Positions 9,335-18,658 of a stretch of DNA of 64,000 bases are shown here, piece by piece. The translations under genes were made by a program, and so were the position numbers. How positions within the stretch are numbered: position 1 is the stretch's first letter; each line of letters begins with the position of its first letter. Under the pieces are notes generated by a model, which was given only the letters and a program-made list of their open reading frames with translations, did no database searches and was not told the origin of the DNA. Origin of the DNA: Propionibacterium sp. oral taxon 192 str. F0372 (GTDB lineage: Bacteria; Actinomycetota; Actinomycetes; Propionibacteriales; Propionibacteriaceae); contig NZ_KE340297.1 of the NCBI RefSeq assembly GCF_000413315.1, forward strand, positions 1,806,581-1,870,580, in the 5' to 3' direction.

Positions 9335-11491
9335 ATGAACGCAGAACAACTCCACGTATTAGCGGAACGACTCGGAATAGCCACCGAGTACTGGGACTGG
9401 AAGGGGCGTCACGTTCCGGTTAGCCATGAGACGATCATCAAGGTGCTGGCCGCGATGGGCATCCACGCGCATACCGATGAGCAGGCCGAGGCTGCCCTCC
9501 GCGAGATTGACATGCGCCCTTGGCGTCGTGGGCTACCGCCAGTCGTGGTGGTGACCCAAGGGGAACAAAAACACATGGAGGTCCACGTTGCCCACGGTCA
9601 TCCCGCCCAGGTGCGGCTCAAGCTCGAGGATGGGGGTATCCGCTACCTGGGACAGTGCCAGCACGACGTGCCGCCTCGCGAGGTGGATGGTGAACTGATT
9701 GGGGAGGCCTCTTTCCAGATTCCCGGCGATCTGCCCACCGGTTACCACCGCCTCGAACTGGTCTCCGACGACCGTCAGGCTGAGGCCACCCTCATCGTCA
9801 CCCCCCGCTACTTGGGCTTGCCTCCGCGGCTCAATGGCCGACGTATTTGGGGATATGCTGCTCAACTCTACTCGGTGCGTTCCAGGAGATCTTGGGGCAT
9901 CGGTGATCTGACCGATCTGGCGGATTTATCGGTATGGTCGGCCACCCAGCAGTACGCCGACTACGTGCTGATCAATCCGCTTCATGCGGCCCAGCCCATG
10001 CCGCCGATGGACATCTCGCCGTACCTTCCCAGCTCGCGGCTGTTCTTACACCCGATGTACATCCGCCCGGAAGCGATTCCCGAGTACGGGGAACTCAATG
10101 ATGACGCCCGCGCCGCGATCAACCGGCTGCGCACCGATCTGGAACAGCGGCTGACGGATACAGATCTCATCGACCGGGACACTGCCTGGCTGGCGAAGGT
10201 CGCCGCGCTGCGGATTATCCATGATGCAGGCCTTCGCCCCGCTCGCCAGATGGCTTTCGCCGATTTCCGCCGCCGTCAGGGCCGCCGCTTGCGCGACTAC
10301 GCCACGTGGTGTGTGTTGTGCGAGAAATTCGGCAATGACTGGCGCACTTGGGCGGAAGAACTGCGTCGCCCCACCTCCCCGGCCGTTGCCCGGATTCACC
10401 AGGAGAACGCCAAGGAAATCGCTTTCCATGAGTGGGCCCAGTGGGTTGCTTGGGAGCAGTTGTCCGATGCCCAGCAGGATGCGGTGGATGCCGGGATGGG
10501 GATTGGCATCGTTACCGATCTTGCGGTGGGTGTCTCGGGAGCCTCCGCGGACACCTGGATGATGAGTGATGTCTATGCCCACGGCATCAATGTGGGCGCC
10601 CCGCCGGACGGCTACAACCAGATGGGCCAGGACTGGGGTCAGCCTCCATGGCGCCCCGACCGGCTTGCCGATACCGCCTATGCCCCCTTCAGGCAGATGC
10701 TCCAAGTGGCCTTGGGACATGCCGGGGGAGTGCGCATCGACCACGTGTTGGGAATGTTCCGGCTGTGGTGGGTTCCCTGGGGCGGAACCGCCAAGCAGGG
10801 AACCTATGTGCGCTACGACCACGAGGCTCTGGTCGGTATCATCATGCTGGAGGCTCAGCGTGCCGGGGCCTTTGTCGTCGGTGAGGATCTCGGGACCGTC
10901 GAACCGTGGGTCAGGCAGTACTTGGGTGCTCGCGGCATCCTGGGCACTTCGGTGCTGTGGTTCGAGCAAGACGACCAGGGTGTGCCGATCCCTCCAGAGC
11001 AGTGGCGAGAACTAGCGATGGCTTCGGTGGTCACTCATGATCTACCACCGACCGCCGGGTACTTGGCCAAGGACCATGTGCAGTTGCGTCACAAGTTGGG
11101 GCTGCTCATGGAATCGGTGGAGGCCGAGGAGGCAGCCGCCAATGCGGAGCAGGCCGCCTTCCTGGATGTTCTTGAGGAACGTGGGTTGCTGGTTCCTGAT
11201 GCCGACATCGATCTGGTTGAGGAACAAATGCTCGGGCTCTACCGCTATCTGGTGCAGTCGCGGTGCAAGGTGCTGAATGTTCCCCTGGTCGACGCGGTGG
11301 GAGACCGCCGGGTGCAGAATCAGCCGGGAACGTGGAAAGAGTACCCGAACTGGCAGATTCCGTTGTCCGGACCGGATGGCAAGACCCTCCTGTTAGAAGA
11401 TGTCTTCACCATGGCCCGGCCGATGCGGATGGCCGGGGTGCTGAACGGGTTCACCCACGTCCCCCAGCCTTGGAGCCCCGACCAGGACTGA
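9335..11491 (+). CDS. malQ: 4-alpha-glucanotransferase (amylomaltase, GH77)
   Basis: 718-residue cytosolic enzyme that transfers alpha-1,4-glucan segments between maltodextrins. GH77 landmarks are present: an LWSVR-like region (AAQLYSVRSRRSWGIGD), the nucleophile aspartate in GGVRIDHVLGMFRLWW, the acid/base glutamate in VVGEDLGTVEPWV, and the third carboxylate in VVTHDLPPTAGY. The extra ~150-residue N-terminal domain is usual for actinobacterial MalQ. ATG 9335 was chosen over the upstream in-frame start at 9257, which lies inside the RDD gene. It links to glycogen/maltodextrin turnover; no other mal genes are in the window. Confidence 0.93.
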   Translation: MNAEQLHVLAERLGIATEYWDWKGRHVPVSHETIIKVLAAMGIHAHTDEQAEAALREIDMRPWRRGLPPVVVVTQGEQKHMEVHVAHGHPAQVRLKLEDGGIRYLGQCQHDVPPREVDGELIGEASFQIPGDLPTGYHRLELVSDDRQAEATLIVTPRYLGLPPRLNGRRIWGYAAQLYSVRSRRSWGIGDLTDLADLSVWSATQQYADYVLINPLHAAQPMPPMDISPYLPSSRLFLHPMYIRPEAIPEYGELNDDARAAINRLRTDLEQRLTDTDLIDRDTAWLAKVAALRIIHDAGLRPARQMAFADFRRRQGRRLRDYATWCVLCEKFGNDWRTWAEELRRPTSPAVARIHQENAKEIAFHEWAQWVAWEQLSDAQQDAVDAGMGIGIVTDLAVGVSGASADTWMMSDVYAHGINVGAPPDGYNQMGQDWGQPPWRPDRLADTAYAPFRQMLQVALGHAGGVRIDHVLGMFRLWWVPWGGTAKQGTYVRYDHEALVGIIMLEAQRAGAFVVGEDLGTVEPWVRQYLGARGILGTSVLWFEQDDQGVPIPPEQWRELAMASVVTHDLPPTAGYLAKDHVQLRHKLGLLMESVEAEEAAANAEQAAFLDVLEERGLLVPDADIDLVEEQMLGLYRYLVQSRCKVLNVPLVDAVGDRRVQNQPGTWKEYPNWQIPLSGPDGKTLLLEDVFTMARPMRMAGVLNGFTHVPQPWSPDQD

Positions 11492-11515
11492 TCAGGACAT
11501 TCGGGCGGTAAAGTC

Positions 11516-12091
11516 TCAGTGGGTGATCAGCACTCGTGCAGCTTCCAACTCGGCCACGACCCGGGTTATTGCTCCTGGATCGACGGCTGCACACAGTTTC
11601 AGGTCGACGGTGGTTAGGAAGCCCAGACGTGCCGCATCTAAGGCGGTGGCCCGCACGCAGTGATCGGTGGCCAGCCCGACGATGCTCACCGCAGTCACCC
11701 CACGCTGCTGCAACCAGGACTGCAGTCCGGTGCCGTCGGCGTCAACGCCCTCGAAACCGGAATATGCGGCTTGGGTGGCTCCCTTGTCGAAGACGGCGTC
11801 GAAACCGATCTCGGCGACAGCCGGGTGAAATTGCGCCCCTGGTGTGTCGGCGACACAGTGTGGTGGCCACGAATCGACGAAGTCTGGGGTCTCGCTGAAA
11901 TGGGAGCCCGGGTCGACGTGGCTGTCCCGAGTGGCTACGACCAGATCGAAACCGTGACCGCGGGCCCGGCGTAGATCCTCCCCGATGTATTGGGCGATGG
12001 CCCGAGCGACCTGCTCGCCCCCGGTCACAGCGAGGGCTCCCCCCTCGCAGAAATCGTTCTGCACGTCAACGACCACAAGTGCGGTGCTCAT
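11516..12091 (-). CDS. pncA: Nicotinamidase
   Basis: 191-residue isochorismatase-fold hydrolase converting nicotinamide to nicotinate. The catalytic triad is visible: Asp in VVDVQNDFCEGG (residues 6-17), Lys in VFDKGATQ and Cys in GLATDHCVRATALD. ATG 12091 is preceded by GGGAGGAGAGAT, which decides it against the longer in-frame start at 12175. It lies 34 nt downstream of pncB on the same strand, so both steps from nicotinamide to nicotinate mononucleotide are in one operon. Confidence 0.93.
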   Translation of the reverse strand: MSTALVVVDVQNDFCEGGALAVTGGEQVARAIAQYIGEDLRRARGHGFDLVVATRDSHVDPGSHFSETPDFVDSWPPHCVADTPGAQFHPAVAEIGFDAVFDKGATQAAYSGFEGVDADGTGLQSWLQQRGVTAVSIVGLATDHCVRATALDAARLGFLTTVDLKLCAAVDPGAITRVVAELEAARVLITH

Positions 12092-12125
12092 ATCTCTCCT
12101 CCCGTGGGATTGCCGACGGTTAACC

Positions 12126-13481
12126 TCAAAGATTGGCAGGTGGTTTGCCCGCCAGATAGACATTGGCTCGTTCATCCCCGGTGCTGTCCACGTAGAGCGT
12201 GGGGATGGCCTGCTCGGCCCGTGAGATCTTCAGGCCGGTCTTCGGCAATTCTGCGCGGGCTCGCTCGTGGCGCTCCCGGGCCACCGACAATTCCTCGGCC
12301 CCGACGATCTCGCCGTCCCTCACGAGATCGACCATTACCATGCGGTCGTTCGAATCCGCGCGCGGGGTGATATCGATGCCGATCACCTCTGCGGTTGCCT
12401 TGCCATCGTCGCCGATCTGACGCTTCACGGTCTTGCGTCCGCCGATCGTGGATTTGTTGGTGGATCTCTTGGCCACTGGGACCTGCAGAGCATCCGGATC
12501 GTCGGACTGGGCGCGGGCTACCAGCTTGTAGACCATTCCGGAAGTGGGATGCCCTGAGCCGGTGACCACCGAGGTGCCCACTCCAAAGCCGTCAACGGGT
12601 GCCCCGCGCAGGGCAGCGATCTGGTACTCGTCGAGGTCACTGGTGACGATGATCCGGGTTTTCGTCGCACCGAGGGAATCCAGCAGCTTGCGCACTCGAC
12701 GCACCTCAGTCGACAGATCACCCGAATCCAGGCGTATGCCGCCAAGTTTGCCACCGGTTAATTCAACGGCTGTGTGGATCGCCTGGTCGACATCGTAGGT
12801 GTCGACCAGCAAGGTTGTGTTCTCACCCATCGAGTTCAGCTGCGATGCGAAGGCATCCTGTTCGGAGTCGAACAACAGAGTGAAGGAGTGGGCTGCCGTC
12901 CCGGAGACCGGGATTCCCCAGTGCCGACCAGCTTCCAGCACCGAGGTGGATGCGAAGCCTGCGATCCATGCAGCCCGGGCCGAGGCCACCGCAGCCCACT
13001 CGGCGGTTCGGCGCCCGCCCATCTCAATGATCGGGCGGCCCTCGGCGGCCAAGGTCATCCGGGAGGCCGCCGAGGCCACTGCGGAGTCGTGGTTAAAGAT
13101 CGATAGCATGAGGGTTTCCAGGACTACCGCTTCGGCGAAGCTGCCCTCGACGACTAAGACCGGCGAGCCGGAGAAGAACAGTTCACCCTCCCCATAGCCG
13201 CGGATGGTTCCGGAAAAGCGGTAACCGGCCAGCCACTGGGCCAAGGCGTCGTCGGCGACTCCGGCCTCCGCGAGATAGGAAATCTCCTGGTCGCCGAAAC
13301 GAAACTCGGCGAGGGCCTCCAGTGCGCGCCCGGTACCGGCGACCACCCCGTAGCTGCGTCCCTGGGGTAATCGGCGCGGGAACAACTCGAAGGTGCAACG
13401 ACGATCGGCGACCCCGGAGGCCAGGGCTGCCCGGATCATCGTCAGCTCGTACATGTCGGTCAGCAGCGCGGTCGACGTCAT
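12126..13481 (-). CDS. pncB: Nicotinate phosphoribosyltransferase
   Basis: 451-residue enzyme of NAD salvage making nicotinate mononucleotide from nicotinate and PRPP. It starts with the family hallmark ALLTDMYELTM, has the phospho-histidine loop GTAAHSFT and the glycine/aspartate-rich site GGIRLDSGDLSTEVRRVR. ATG 13481 is chosen by this conserved N-terminus; the track of open frame upstream to 13853 is shadow of clpS. The promoter must lie in the short gap shared with divergent clpS. Confidence 0.93.
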   Translation of the reverse strand: MTSTALLTDMYELTMIRAALASGVADRRCTFELFPRRLPQGRSYGVVAGTGRALEALAEFRFGDQEISYLAEAGVADDALAQWLAGYRFSGTIRGYGEGELFFSGSPVLVVEGSFAEAVVLETLMLSIFNHDSAVASAASRMTLAAEGRPIIEMGGRRTAEWAAVASARAAWIAGFASTSVLEAGRHWGIPVSGTAAHSFTLLFDSEQDAFASQLNSMGENTTLLVDTYDVDQAIHTAVELTGGKLGGIRLDSGDLSTEVRRVRKLLDSLGATKTRIIVTSDLDEYQIAALRGAPVDGFGVGTSVVTGSGHPTSGMVYKLVARAQSDDPDALQVPVAKRSTNKSTIGGRKTVKRQIGDDGKATAEVIGIDITPRADSNDRMVMVDLVRDGEIVGAEELSVARERHERARAELPKTGLKISRAEQAIPTLYVDSTGDERANVYLAGKPPANL

Positions 13482-13523
13482 GCGCACAACATTACCCAAG
13501 ACGGTTTGAACCAATGGGCCAGA

Positions 13524-13844
13524 ATGGAGGTCATGGTCGGACCAGCACAAGAAGGGATCACCGGCGGTGGCACAGCAGTTGAGGATCGCACCGACGCAGC
13601 GGATCCTGCAACTCACGGTTGGGTGACCGTGGTCTGGGACGACCCCGTCAACCTGTTTTCCTACGTCATCCACGTCTTCTCCAGCTACTTCCATTACCCC
13701 AGGGAAAAGGCTGAACACCTCACGATGCAGGTCCACATGGAAGGAAAGGCCGTCGTCGCCATGGGCAGTCGCGAGGCAATGGAACGTGACGTTCAGGCCA
13801 TGCATAGCTACGGGCTGTGGGCCACCATGAGTAGGAATGACTAA
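13524..13844 (+). CDS. clpS: ATP-dependent Clp protease adaptor
   Basis: About 106 residues; the N-recognin that delivers N-degron substrates to ClpAP/ClpCP. The ClpS core is clear: WVTVVWDDPVNLFSYVIHV (D-x-N binding region), FHYPREKAEHLTMQVHMEGK and VVAMGSREAMERDVQAMH. The start is uncertain: ATG 13524 and ATG 13533 are both in frame, and a GGAGG sits too close to the second to decide; the gap to divergent pncB is only about 42 nt. Its stop overlaps the next gene (TAATG). Confidence 0.9.
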   Translation: MEVMVGPAQEGITGGGTAVEDRTDAADPATHGWVTVVWDDPVNLFSYVIHVFSSYFHYPREKAEHLTMQVHMEGKAVVAMGSREAMERDVQAMHSYGLWATMSRND

Positions 13845-14431
13845 TGCAGGCATTCCGCAGGATCTCGGGGAAACTGGTCTGCGATTTCGATGACACTGAA
13901 CGACATGTGCTCTGCGGGCTGGTGATCTCCCTCATTGAGGTGCTGCTGGACGCGGTCCCAGGATGCACCGGCCCGGGTACCGACCGCATCACCGATACCG
14001 ATGATCTCTTCGCCCAGTTGGAGCGCGAACTGATCACTAGCGATGCTTTCTGTGGAGATCCGAATCCCGATCCTCTGCTGGGGCGATTGTTCCCCGATCC
14101 TTACCCGGATGATCCCGCAGCCTCCGCAGATTTTCAGCGTTATACCAAGGTCGCTCAGCGTGATCAGAAGGTGAACGACGCCCGCATCATGCTGGCTGAC
14201 CTGCATGCCATCACTGACGGGCGGTGCGTGGTTGAGATGGATAATGCCGACGCTTGGTTGAAGACCTTGTCCGCGGTGCGTCTGGCGTTGTCCATCCGGC
14301 TGGAGGTGCGTACCGCCGAGGACATCGATGCGCTGGCCGAGTTGGATGCGAACGACCCGATGAGTGCGGTTGCCGCGATCTTTGACTGGCTGGGCTTCGT
14401 CGTCGAATCCTTGGTGGTCACCTTGGAGTAA
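13844..14431 (+). CDS. DUF2017 family protein
   Basis: 195-residue acidic, soluble protein. It belongs to DUF2017, which in Actinobacteria is found directly behind clpS, as here with a 1-nt TAATG overlap. The N-terminus FRRISGKLVCDFDDTERHVL and C-terminal SAVAAIFDWLGFVVESLV fit the family. Function unknown; the constant coupling to clpS suggests a role in Clp-dependent proteolysis (inference). Confidence 0.85.
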   Translation: MQAFRRISGKLVCDFDDTERHVLCGLVISLIEVLLDAVPGCTGPGTDRITDTDDLFAQLERELITSDAFCGDPNPDPLLGRLFPDPYPDDPAASADFQRYTKVAQRDQKVNDARIMLADLHAITDGRCVVEMDNADAWLKTLSAVRLALSIRLEVRTAEDIDALAELDANDPMSAVAAIFDWLGFVVESLVVTLE

Positions 14432-14536
14432 TGCACGAGCGCTGGACTGTGGGCAGGTGGGAACTGCTACTGCGGCAGAGTTCGTTGTCTATCCCGCTCG
14501 TCGTGACCTGGATCAGGAGTAATCCGTATCGAAGAA

Positions 14537-14575
14537 TTGACAGTAAATCGATGCGGACCTGCTATAAGTAGCAGG
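14537..14575 (+). promoter_or_regulatory. TTGACA box plus perfect inverted repeat (terminator or promoter/operator)
   Basis: TTGACA at 14537-14542 is followed by the 7-bp perfect inverted repeat CCTGCTA-TAAG-TAGCAGG (14558-14575). The stretch CATTTTCAAATAGCATTTTTG comes next. Two readings are possible: a weak terminator for clpS-DUF2017, or a -35 box with the repeat over the -10 position serving the small ORF at 14608. The sequence alone does not decide. Confidence 0.35.
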
Positions 14576-14607
14576 CATTTTCAAATAGCATTTTTGTTAC
14601 ACCGTCT

Positions 14608-14781
14608 GTGCGGAAGTGGGTGAAGTCAAGTGAGATTAAAGGTGTTCAGCGTAGTGAGACCGTGTTCGCGCTTGTCATCCTCCCTGCGATTGAGCTACTG
14701 GGACCGGAAGTCCGGGCCTTCTGGAAGTTCGTCACGGGGCTGCTTGCGTGGCGAGGAATCAGGTGGGATTCACAATGGTGA
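14608..14781 (+). CDS. Possible small membrane-active peptide gene (57 or 53 aa)
   Basis: In the 467-nt gap between DUF2017 and murI an ORF runs from GTG 14608 (or GTG 14620) to TGA 14781. It encodes a charged N-terminus (VKSSEIKGVQRSET), a hydrophobic/amphipathic centre (FALVILPAIELLGPEV, then FWKFVTGLLAW) and a basic tail. No convincing Shine-Dalgarno is seen, and I recognise no family. The TTGACA/inverted repeat just upstream could be its promoter. It may be chance; the rest of the gap (14782-14898) shows nothing further. Confidence 0.25.
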   Translation: MRKWVKSSEIKGVQRSETVFALVILPAIELLGPEVRAFWKFVTGLLAWRGIRWDSQW

Positions 14782-14898
14782 GTGTCATGGCAAGGAATGC
14801 TCACACCCACCTGGGAACCTGTCCACGGTTACCAAGGCCAACCGATTCCCTTGGCTGCTATGACCACCGTTGGGCACCGACGCCCTACAGTTGGTCGG

Positions 14899-15696
14899 GT
14901 GAGAATCAACGCCCCGATCGGAATCTTCGACTCAGGCTTCGGAGGACTGACGGTGGCACGCGCCATCGTCGATCTCCTGCCAGATGAGGACATCATCTAT
15001 CTGGGCGACACGGCCCGGACCCCCTATGGACCCCGGCCCATCGCCGAGGTCCGTGAATTTACCTTGGAATGTCTCGACTGGCTGGTGGGACAAGGGGTCA
15101 AGGCTTTAGTCATCGCCTGCAACACTGCTTCCTCAGCTGCTCTGCGTGATGCCCGCGAGCGCTACGACATTCCGGTCATTGAAGTAATCCTCCCTGCGGC
15201 GCGCAAGGCGGCCACGATCTCTCGCAACGGGAAGGTGGGGGTCATCTGTACTCAGGGCACCGCGAATTCTCGGTCCTACGATGACGCGCTGGTGGCTTCT
15301 CGCGCGAAATTGTTCACCCAACCCTGCCCGCGTTTCGTGGATTTCGTGGAAGCTGGGATCACCAGCGGAGTCGAACTCCTTGAGGTTGCCACCGATTATC
15401 TGACCCCGCTCAAGGATGAAGGGGTTGACACTCTCATCCTGGGGTGCACGCACTACCCGCTGTTAAGTGGGGTGGTGTCCTTAGTGATGGGTGAGGAGGT
15501 CACCTTGGTCTCATCCTCCGATGAATCTGCACGGGCTGCCTATGCCTTGCTCACTCGGCGCAACCTGGTGCGCACCGAACCCCACGTCGCCACGCGGCGC
15601 TTCGTCACCACCGGTGATCCGAAGGCCTTCGAGGGACTCGGCCGACGGCTGATGGGTGGATTCGTTTCCGGCATCGAATCACTCCACCTGGATTGA
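14899..15696 (+). CDS. murI: Glutamate racemase
   Basis: 265-residue cofactor-independent racemase supplying D-glutamate for peptidoglycan. The N-terminus PIGIFDSGFGGLTVARAI and both catalytic cysteines (VIACNTASSAAL and LILGCTHYPLL) are present. GTG 14899 places the conserved IGIFDSG at the usual distance; an upstream in-frame start would add about 39 residues unlike the family. No good Shine-Dalgarno precedes GTG 14899, and a TACAGT 7 nt upstream would fit leaderless transcription (inference). Confidence 0.93.
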   Translation: MRINAPIGIFDSGFGGLTVARAIVDLLPDEDIIYLGDTARTPYGPRPIAEVREFTLECLDWLVGQGVKALVIACNTASSAALRDARERYDIPVIEVILPAARKAATISRNGKVGVICTQGTANSRSYDDALVASRAKLFTQPCPRFVDFVEAGITSGVELLEVATDYLTPLKDEGVDTLILGCTHYPLLSGVVSLVMGEEVTLVSSSDESARAAYALLTRRNLVRTEPHVATRRFVTTGDPKAFEGLGRRLMGGFVSGIESLHLD

Positions 15697-15708
15697 ATTG
15701 ATCGAACG

Positions 15709-15737
15709 GTGGGTGCGGTGCCTGGGCCCGCACCCAC
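15709..15737. terminator. Bidirectional hairpin terminator between murI and dld
   Basis: Perfect 10-bp GC-rich stem GTGGGTGCGG / CCGCACCCAC with a 9-nt loop, placed between two convergent genes. No long T run on either side. Confidence 0.65.
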
Positions 15738-15745
15738 ACCGTGGA

Positions 15746-18601
15746 TCACACGACGCCGCGTACCGGAACCAGCTTCTTCACCCGGTCGTTGATCTCCTCC
15801 AGAACGTGGACGTAGACCTTTCCGGTGGCCCGGGTCAAGCCCAGCTCGCAGGTCCGGTTACAGGACAAGAACAGGTCCGCGTGCATCTGGGCGACATCGT
15901 GGGCTTCATCCTGCGTTGCGGTGGCCGTCAACTCCTCGTGCAGCAAGCCACGGTCACCGGCGAAGCCGCAGCACCGCCAACCATCGGGAACGCGAGCCTC
16001 ATCGGCCACTAGCTTGGCCAGGGTCATCAGGGCGTCGTTGACACCCATCCGGGTCGAGGAGCAGGTCGGGTGCAGTACTGCCAGTTTCGCCTTCGGCAAC
16101 TCGGGGAGTTTATCGATGATGTGACTCACCGCGAACTCAGTTGCGTCGAGCACCGTGGCCTCGGTCACCCCCATGTGGGACAGGGCGATCTCAATGCCCT
16201 CGGAGCAGGATACCGAATCACACACGATGGGTAGCCGCCAGTTGTCCGTCGCCTTGCGCAAGGATTTAGTGAGCCGTTCGTCCATGATGCGTTCACCGGG
16301 ACGCATCCCTTTCGACTTCCACACCGTGCCACAGCACAGCGAGGAGATGTCGTCGGGGACCCGCAGCTTCACCCCGGTACGTTCGCACAGCTCCCGCAGG
16401 GCTTGGTCGGCTCCTTCCTTGTTTTCGTGACCGGTGCCGAACATAGTGCCCACGCACGCAGGCATGAATACCGCATCCGGGTAGTCGCAGTGGATCGGGG
16501 AACGACGCCGACCGCCACCGGGAAGCTCGGAGGTGACGGTGGGAACCACGTCGGTACCCAACAACTTGCGGGCAGCCCCAGTAGCACCGCGCACCAGTGG
16601 TGTGGGAAGCACCTTCACTGTCGACATGCCGATCGATGCGACCCCAGTAAACGGTCCCCAGACCTTCGCTGCTGCGGTCCAGAAGCCACTGACTGGCTTG
16701 CTGCGGCGCTCGGCACGAAGGTCACGGACCAAATCCGCGGTGTTGATCTTCATCGGGCAGGCCGTTTGGCACATGCCGTCAACCGCGCAAGTCTGGACCA
16801 CCATGTAGTCCTCTTCCTCGTACAGTTGCCTGGCCATCTCGCGGTCACCGCGGGCCTCGGCATCTGCGATGGCACGTTGGATGACGATGCGTTGCCTTGG
16901 GGTGGTGGTCAGGTGTTGGGAAGGACATACCGGCTCGCAGTACCCGCACTCGACGCAACTGTCGATCAGCGGACGCACCGGGTTGGTCTTCTTGATGTTC
17001 TTCAGGTAGAGCTTCGGATCCTCGGTGAGTACAGCCCCCGGGTTGAGTACCTCGGTCGGGTCACAGGCCCGTTTCACCGACCACATCGCCTCGTAGAGCT
17101 CATCGCCGTACTGGCGGTGGACGAATGGGGCCATAATCCGACCGGTTCCGTGTTCAGCCTTCAGGGTTCCCTGCTTGTCGAGGATGAGCTCGACCATGTC
17201 CTCGGTGAAATTCTCGTAGCGTCTCATCGACTTCTCACCGTCGAAGTCCTCGGTTACCAGGAAGTGGATGTTGCCGTCTTTGGCGTGACCGAAGATCACC
17301 GCGCCCTCGTAGCCGTGTTTGTCGAAGAGCACCTGGAGATCGGAACAGACCCCGCCCAAGGTGGGCATGGGTACCGCGATATCTTCCAGCAGGGGAGAGG
17401 TGCCGGCTGGTCGGTTGCCGGCCACCTTGGTGTACAGCCCATTGCGCATGACCCACATCTGGTTGCGTCGGCCAGAGTCCTGAGTGAGTTCCGGGTCCAT
17501 AGCCAGATCGAATTCGCCGAAGTGCACTGCGCCCTTGTTGGTGCGGGCCTCCAGTTCTTCGGAGGTGTCACCCTGATACTCAACCAGCAGGGCCGCCTGC
17601 TGGTCGACCTGGAATCCGGCGGGTAGCACGGCCGATGCCTGGTCTTGCACCGCAAGGATCGATCGGCAGTCGAGTAACTCGACGACGTCGGCCCCGGAGT
17701 ACACCAAGGTGGGCAGGGCATCGGTCGCGGCCTGCAGGGAATTGAAGATCAGCAACCCGGTGGCGGTCTTCGCATGGATGGGCACCGTGTTGAACGTGGC
17801 CTCGGCGACGAATCCTAGGGTTCCTTCAGAACCGATCATCAGGTGCTCAAGGATTTTTACTGGCTCATCAAAGTCGATGAAGGAGTTCATCCCGTAGCCC
17901 ATGGTGTTCTTGATGGCGTAGCGGCGCTCAATGTCGGCTCGCACCTCGGGGCGACGCAGTTGATCACGCAGGTTGAGCAGGGTGAGGTAGAGCCCGGGCT
18001 CGGAACTCTTGAGCTGCTCGTCGGCATCCTGGTCTGCGGTGTTGATGACGGTGCCCGAGGGTAGGGCGAAGATCATCGAGTCGAGGGTCTTGTAAGTATT
18101 GGCGGTCACCCCGCAGGTCATCCCGGAGGAGTTATTGGCGACCAAGCCACCAATGGTGCAGGCGATGGAGGAGGCCGGGTCTGGGCCGAGCTTGGTGTGG
18201 TGGTGGGCTAATCGCGCATTGACTTGCGCAATCGTTGCGCCCGGTTGGACACGCACCTTGCGACCCTGATCGAGCACCTCAATTCCGCGGAAGTGTCGTC
18301 TGGTGTCCAGGCATAGGCCTTCGGCCATGACCTGACCCGACAGCGAGGAACCGCCACCGCGGAAGGTTAGGGGCCAGTTGCAGCGAACGGCCAGGGCCAT
18401 TGCCAAGGCGACTTGTGTTGCATTCGTGGGCCGAGCGACGGCCTGGGGAATTTTGAGGTAATGGGATGCGTCAACCGCCAGGGCGAAGCGCTCAAGGGCT
18501 CTGGTGGTGACTTCGACGTCGGAGCCGAGGGCTGCCGCCAGCTGATCGACGTGCGACTGCGGTGTAGTGCTGAGGATGGAGCGGGAGCTGATCGCCGTCA
18601 T
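15746..18601 (-). CDS. FAD/Fe-S D-lactate dehydrogenase-type oxidoreductase (GlcD-GlcF fusion)
   Basis: 951-residue respiratory 2-hydroxyacid dehydrogenase, most likely for D-lactate. Order: FAD-binding PCMH domain (~50-270, with PLTFRGGGSSLSGQ and SIACTIGGLVANNSSGM), FAD-oxidase C-terminal domain (~275-525, AEHGTGRIMAPFV), 4Fe-4S ferredoxin domain (CVECGYCEPVCP at 549-560 and CAVDGMCQTACP near 610), and a CCG domain (SSLCCGTVWKSKG, LHPTCSSTRMGV, WRCCGFAGDRG). AGGAGAAGTTC precedes the ATG. It lies behind the FadR-type regulator and back to back with the L-lactate lutABC genes. A 2-hydroxyglutarate or glycolate role is possible but less likely here. Confidence 0.88.
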   Translation of the reverse strand: MTAISSRSILSTTPQSHVDQLAAALGSDVEVTTRALERFALAVDASHYLKIPQAVARPTNATQVALAMALAVRCNWPLTFRGGGSSLSGQVMAEGLCLDTRRHFRGIEVLDQGRKVRVQPGATIAQVNARLAHHHTKLGPDPASSIACTIGGLVANNSSGMTCGVTANTYKTLDSMIFALPSGTVINTADQDADEQLKSSEPGLYLTLLNLRDQLRRPEVRADIERRYAIKNTMGYGMNSFIDFDEPVKILEHLMIGSEGTLGFVAEATFNTVPIHAKTATGLLIFNSLQAATDALPTLVYSGADVVELLDCRSILAVQDQASAVLPAGFQVDQQAALLVEYQGDTSEELEARTNKGAVHFGEFDLAMDPELTQDSGRRNQMWVMRNGLYTKVAGNRPAGTSPLLEDIAVPMPTLGGVCSDLQVLFDKHGYEGAVIFGHAKDGNIHFLVTEDFDGEKSMRRYENFTEDMVELILDKQGTLKAEHGTGRIMAPFVHRQYGDELYEAMWSVKRACDPTEVLNPGAVLTEDPKLYLKNIKKTNPVRPLIDSCVECGYCEPVCPSQHLTTTPRQRIVIQRAIADAEARGDREMARQLYEEEDYMVVQTCAVDGMCQTACPMKINTADLVRDLRAERRSKPVSGFWTAAAKVWGPFTGVASIGMSTVKVLPTPLVRGATGAARKLLGTDVVPTVTSELPGGGRRRSPIHCDYPDAVFMPACVGTMFGTGHENKEGADQALRELCERTGVKLRVPDDISSLCCGTVWKSKGMRPGERIMDERLTKSLRKATDNWRLPIVCDSVSCSEGIEIALSHMGVTEATVLDATEFAVSHIIDKLPELPKAKLAVLHPTCSSTRMGVNDALMTLAKLVADEARVPDGWRCCGFAGDRGLLHEELTATATQDEAHDVAQMHADLFLSCNRTCELGLTRATGKVYVHVLEEINDRVKKLVPVRGVV

Positions 18602-18658
18602 GAACTTCTCCTGGAGTGAGGGTCAAGCCACGGTGTCCGAGCCACGCCAGTGCGAATT

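Noticed and set aside
14782-14898. N-terminal extension of murI (39 extra residues)
   Set aside because: The extension does not resemble racemases; IGIFDSG is normally within the first ten residues.
16403-17626. 407-residue plus-strand ORF opposite dld
   Set aside because: Fully antisense to the D-lactate dehydrogenase gene, whose domains and Fe-S motifs are intact; the frame is open only because of high GC codon bias.
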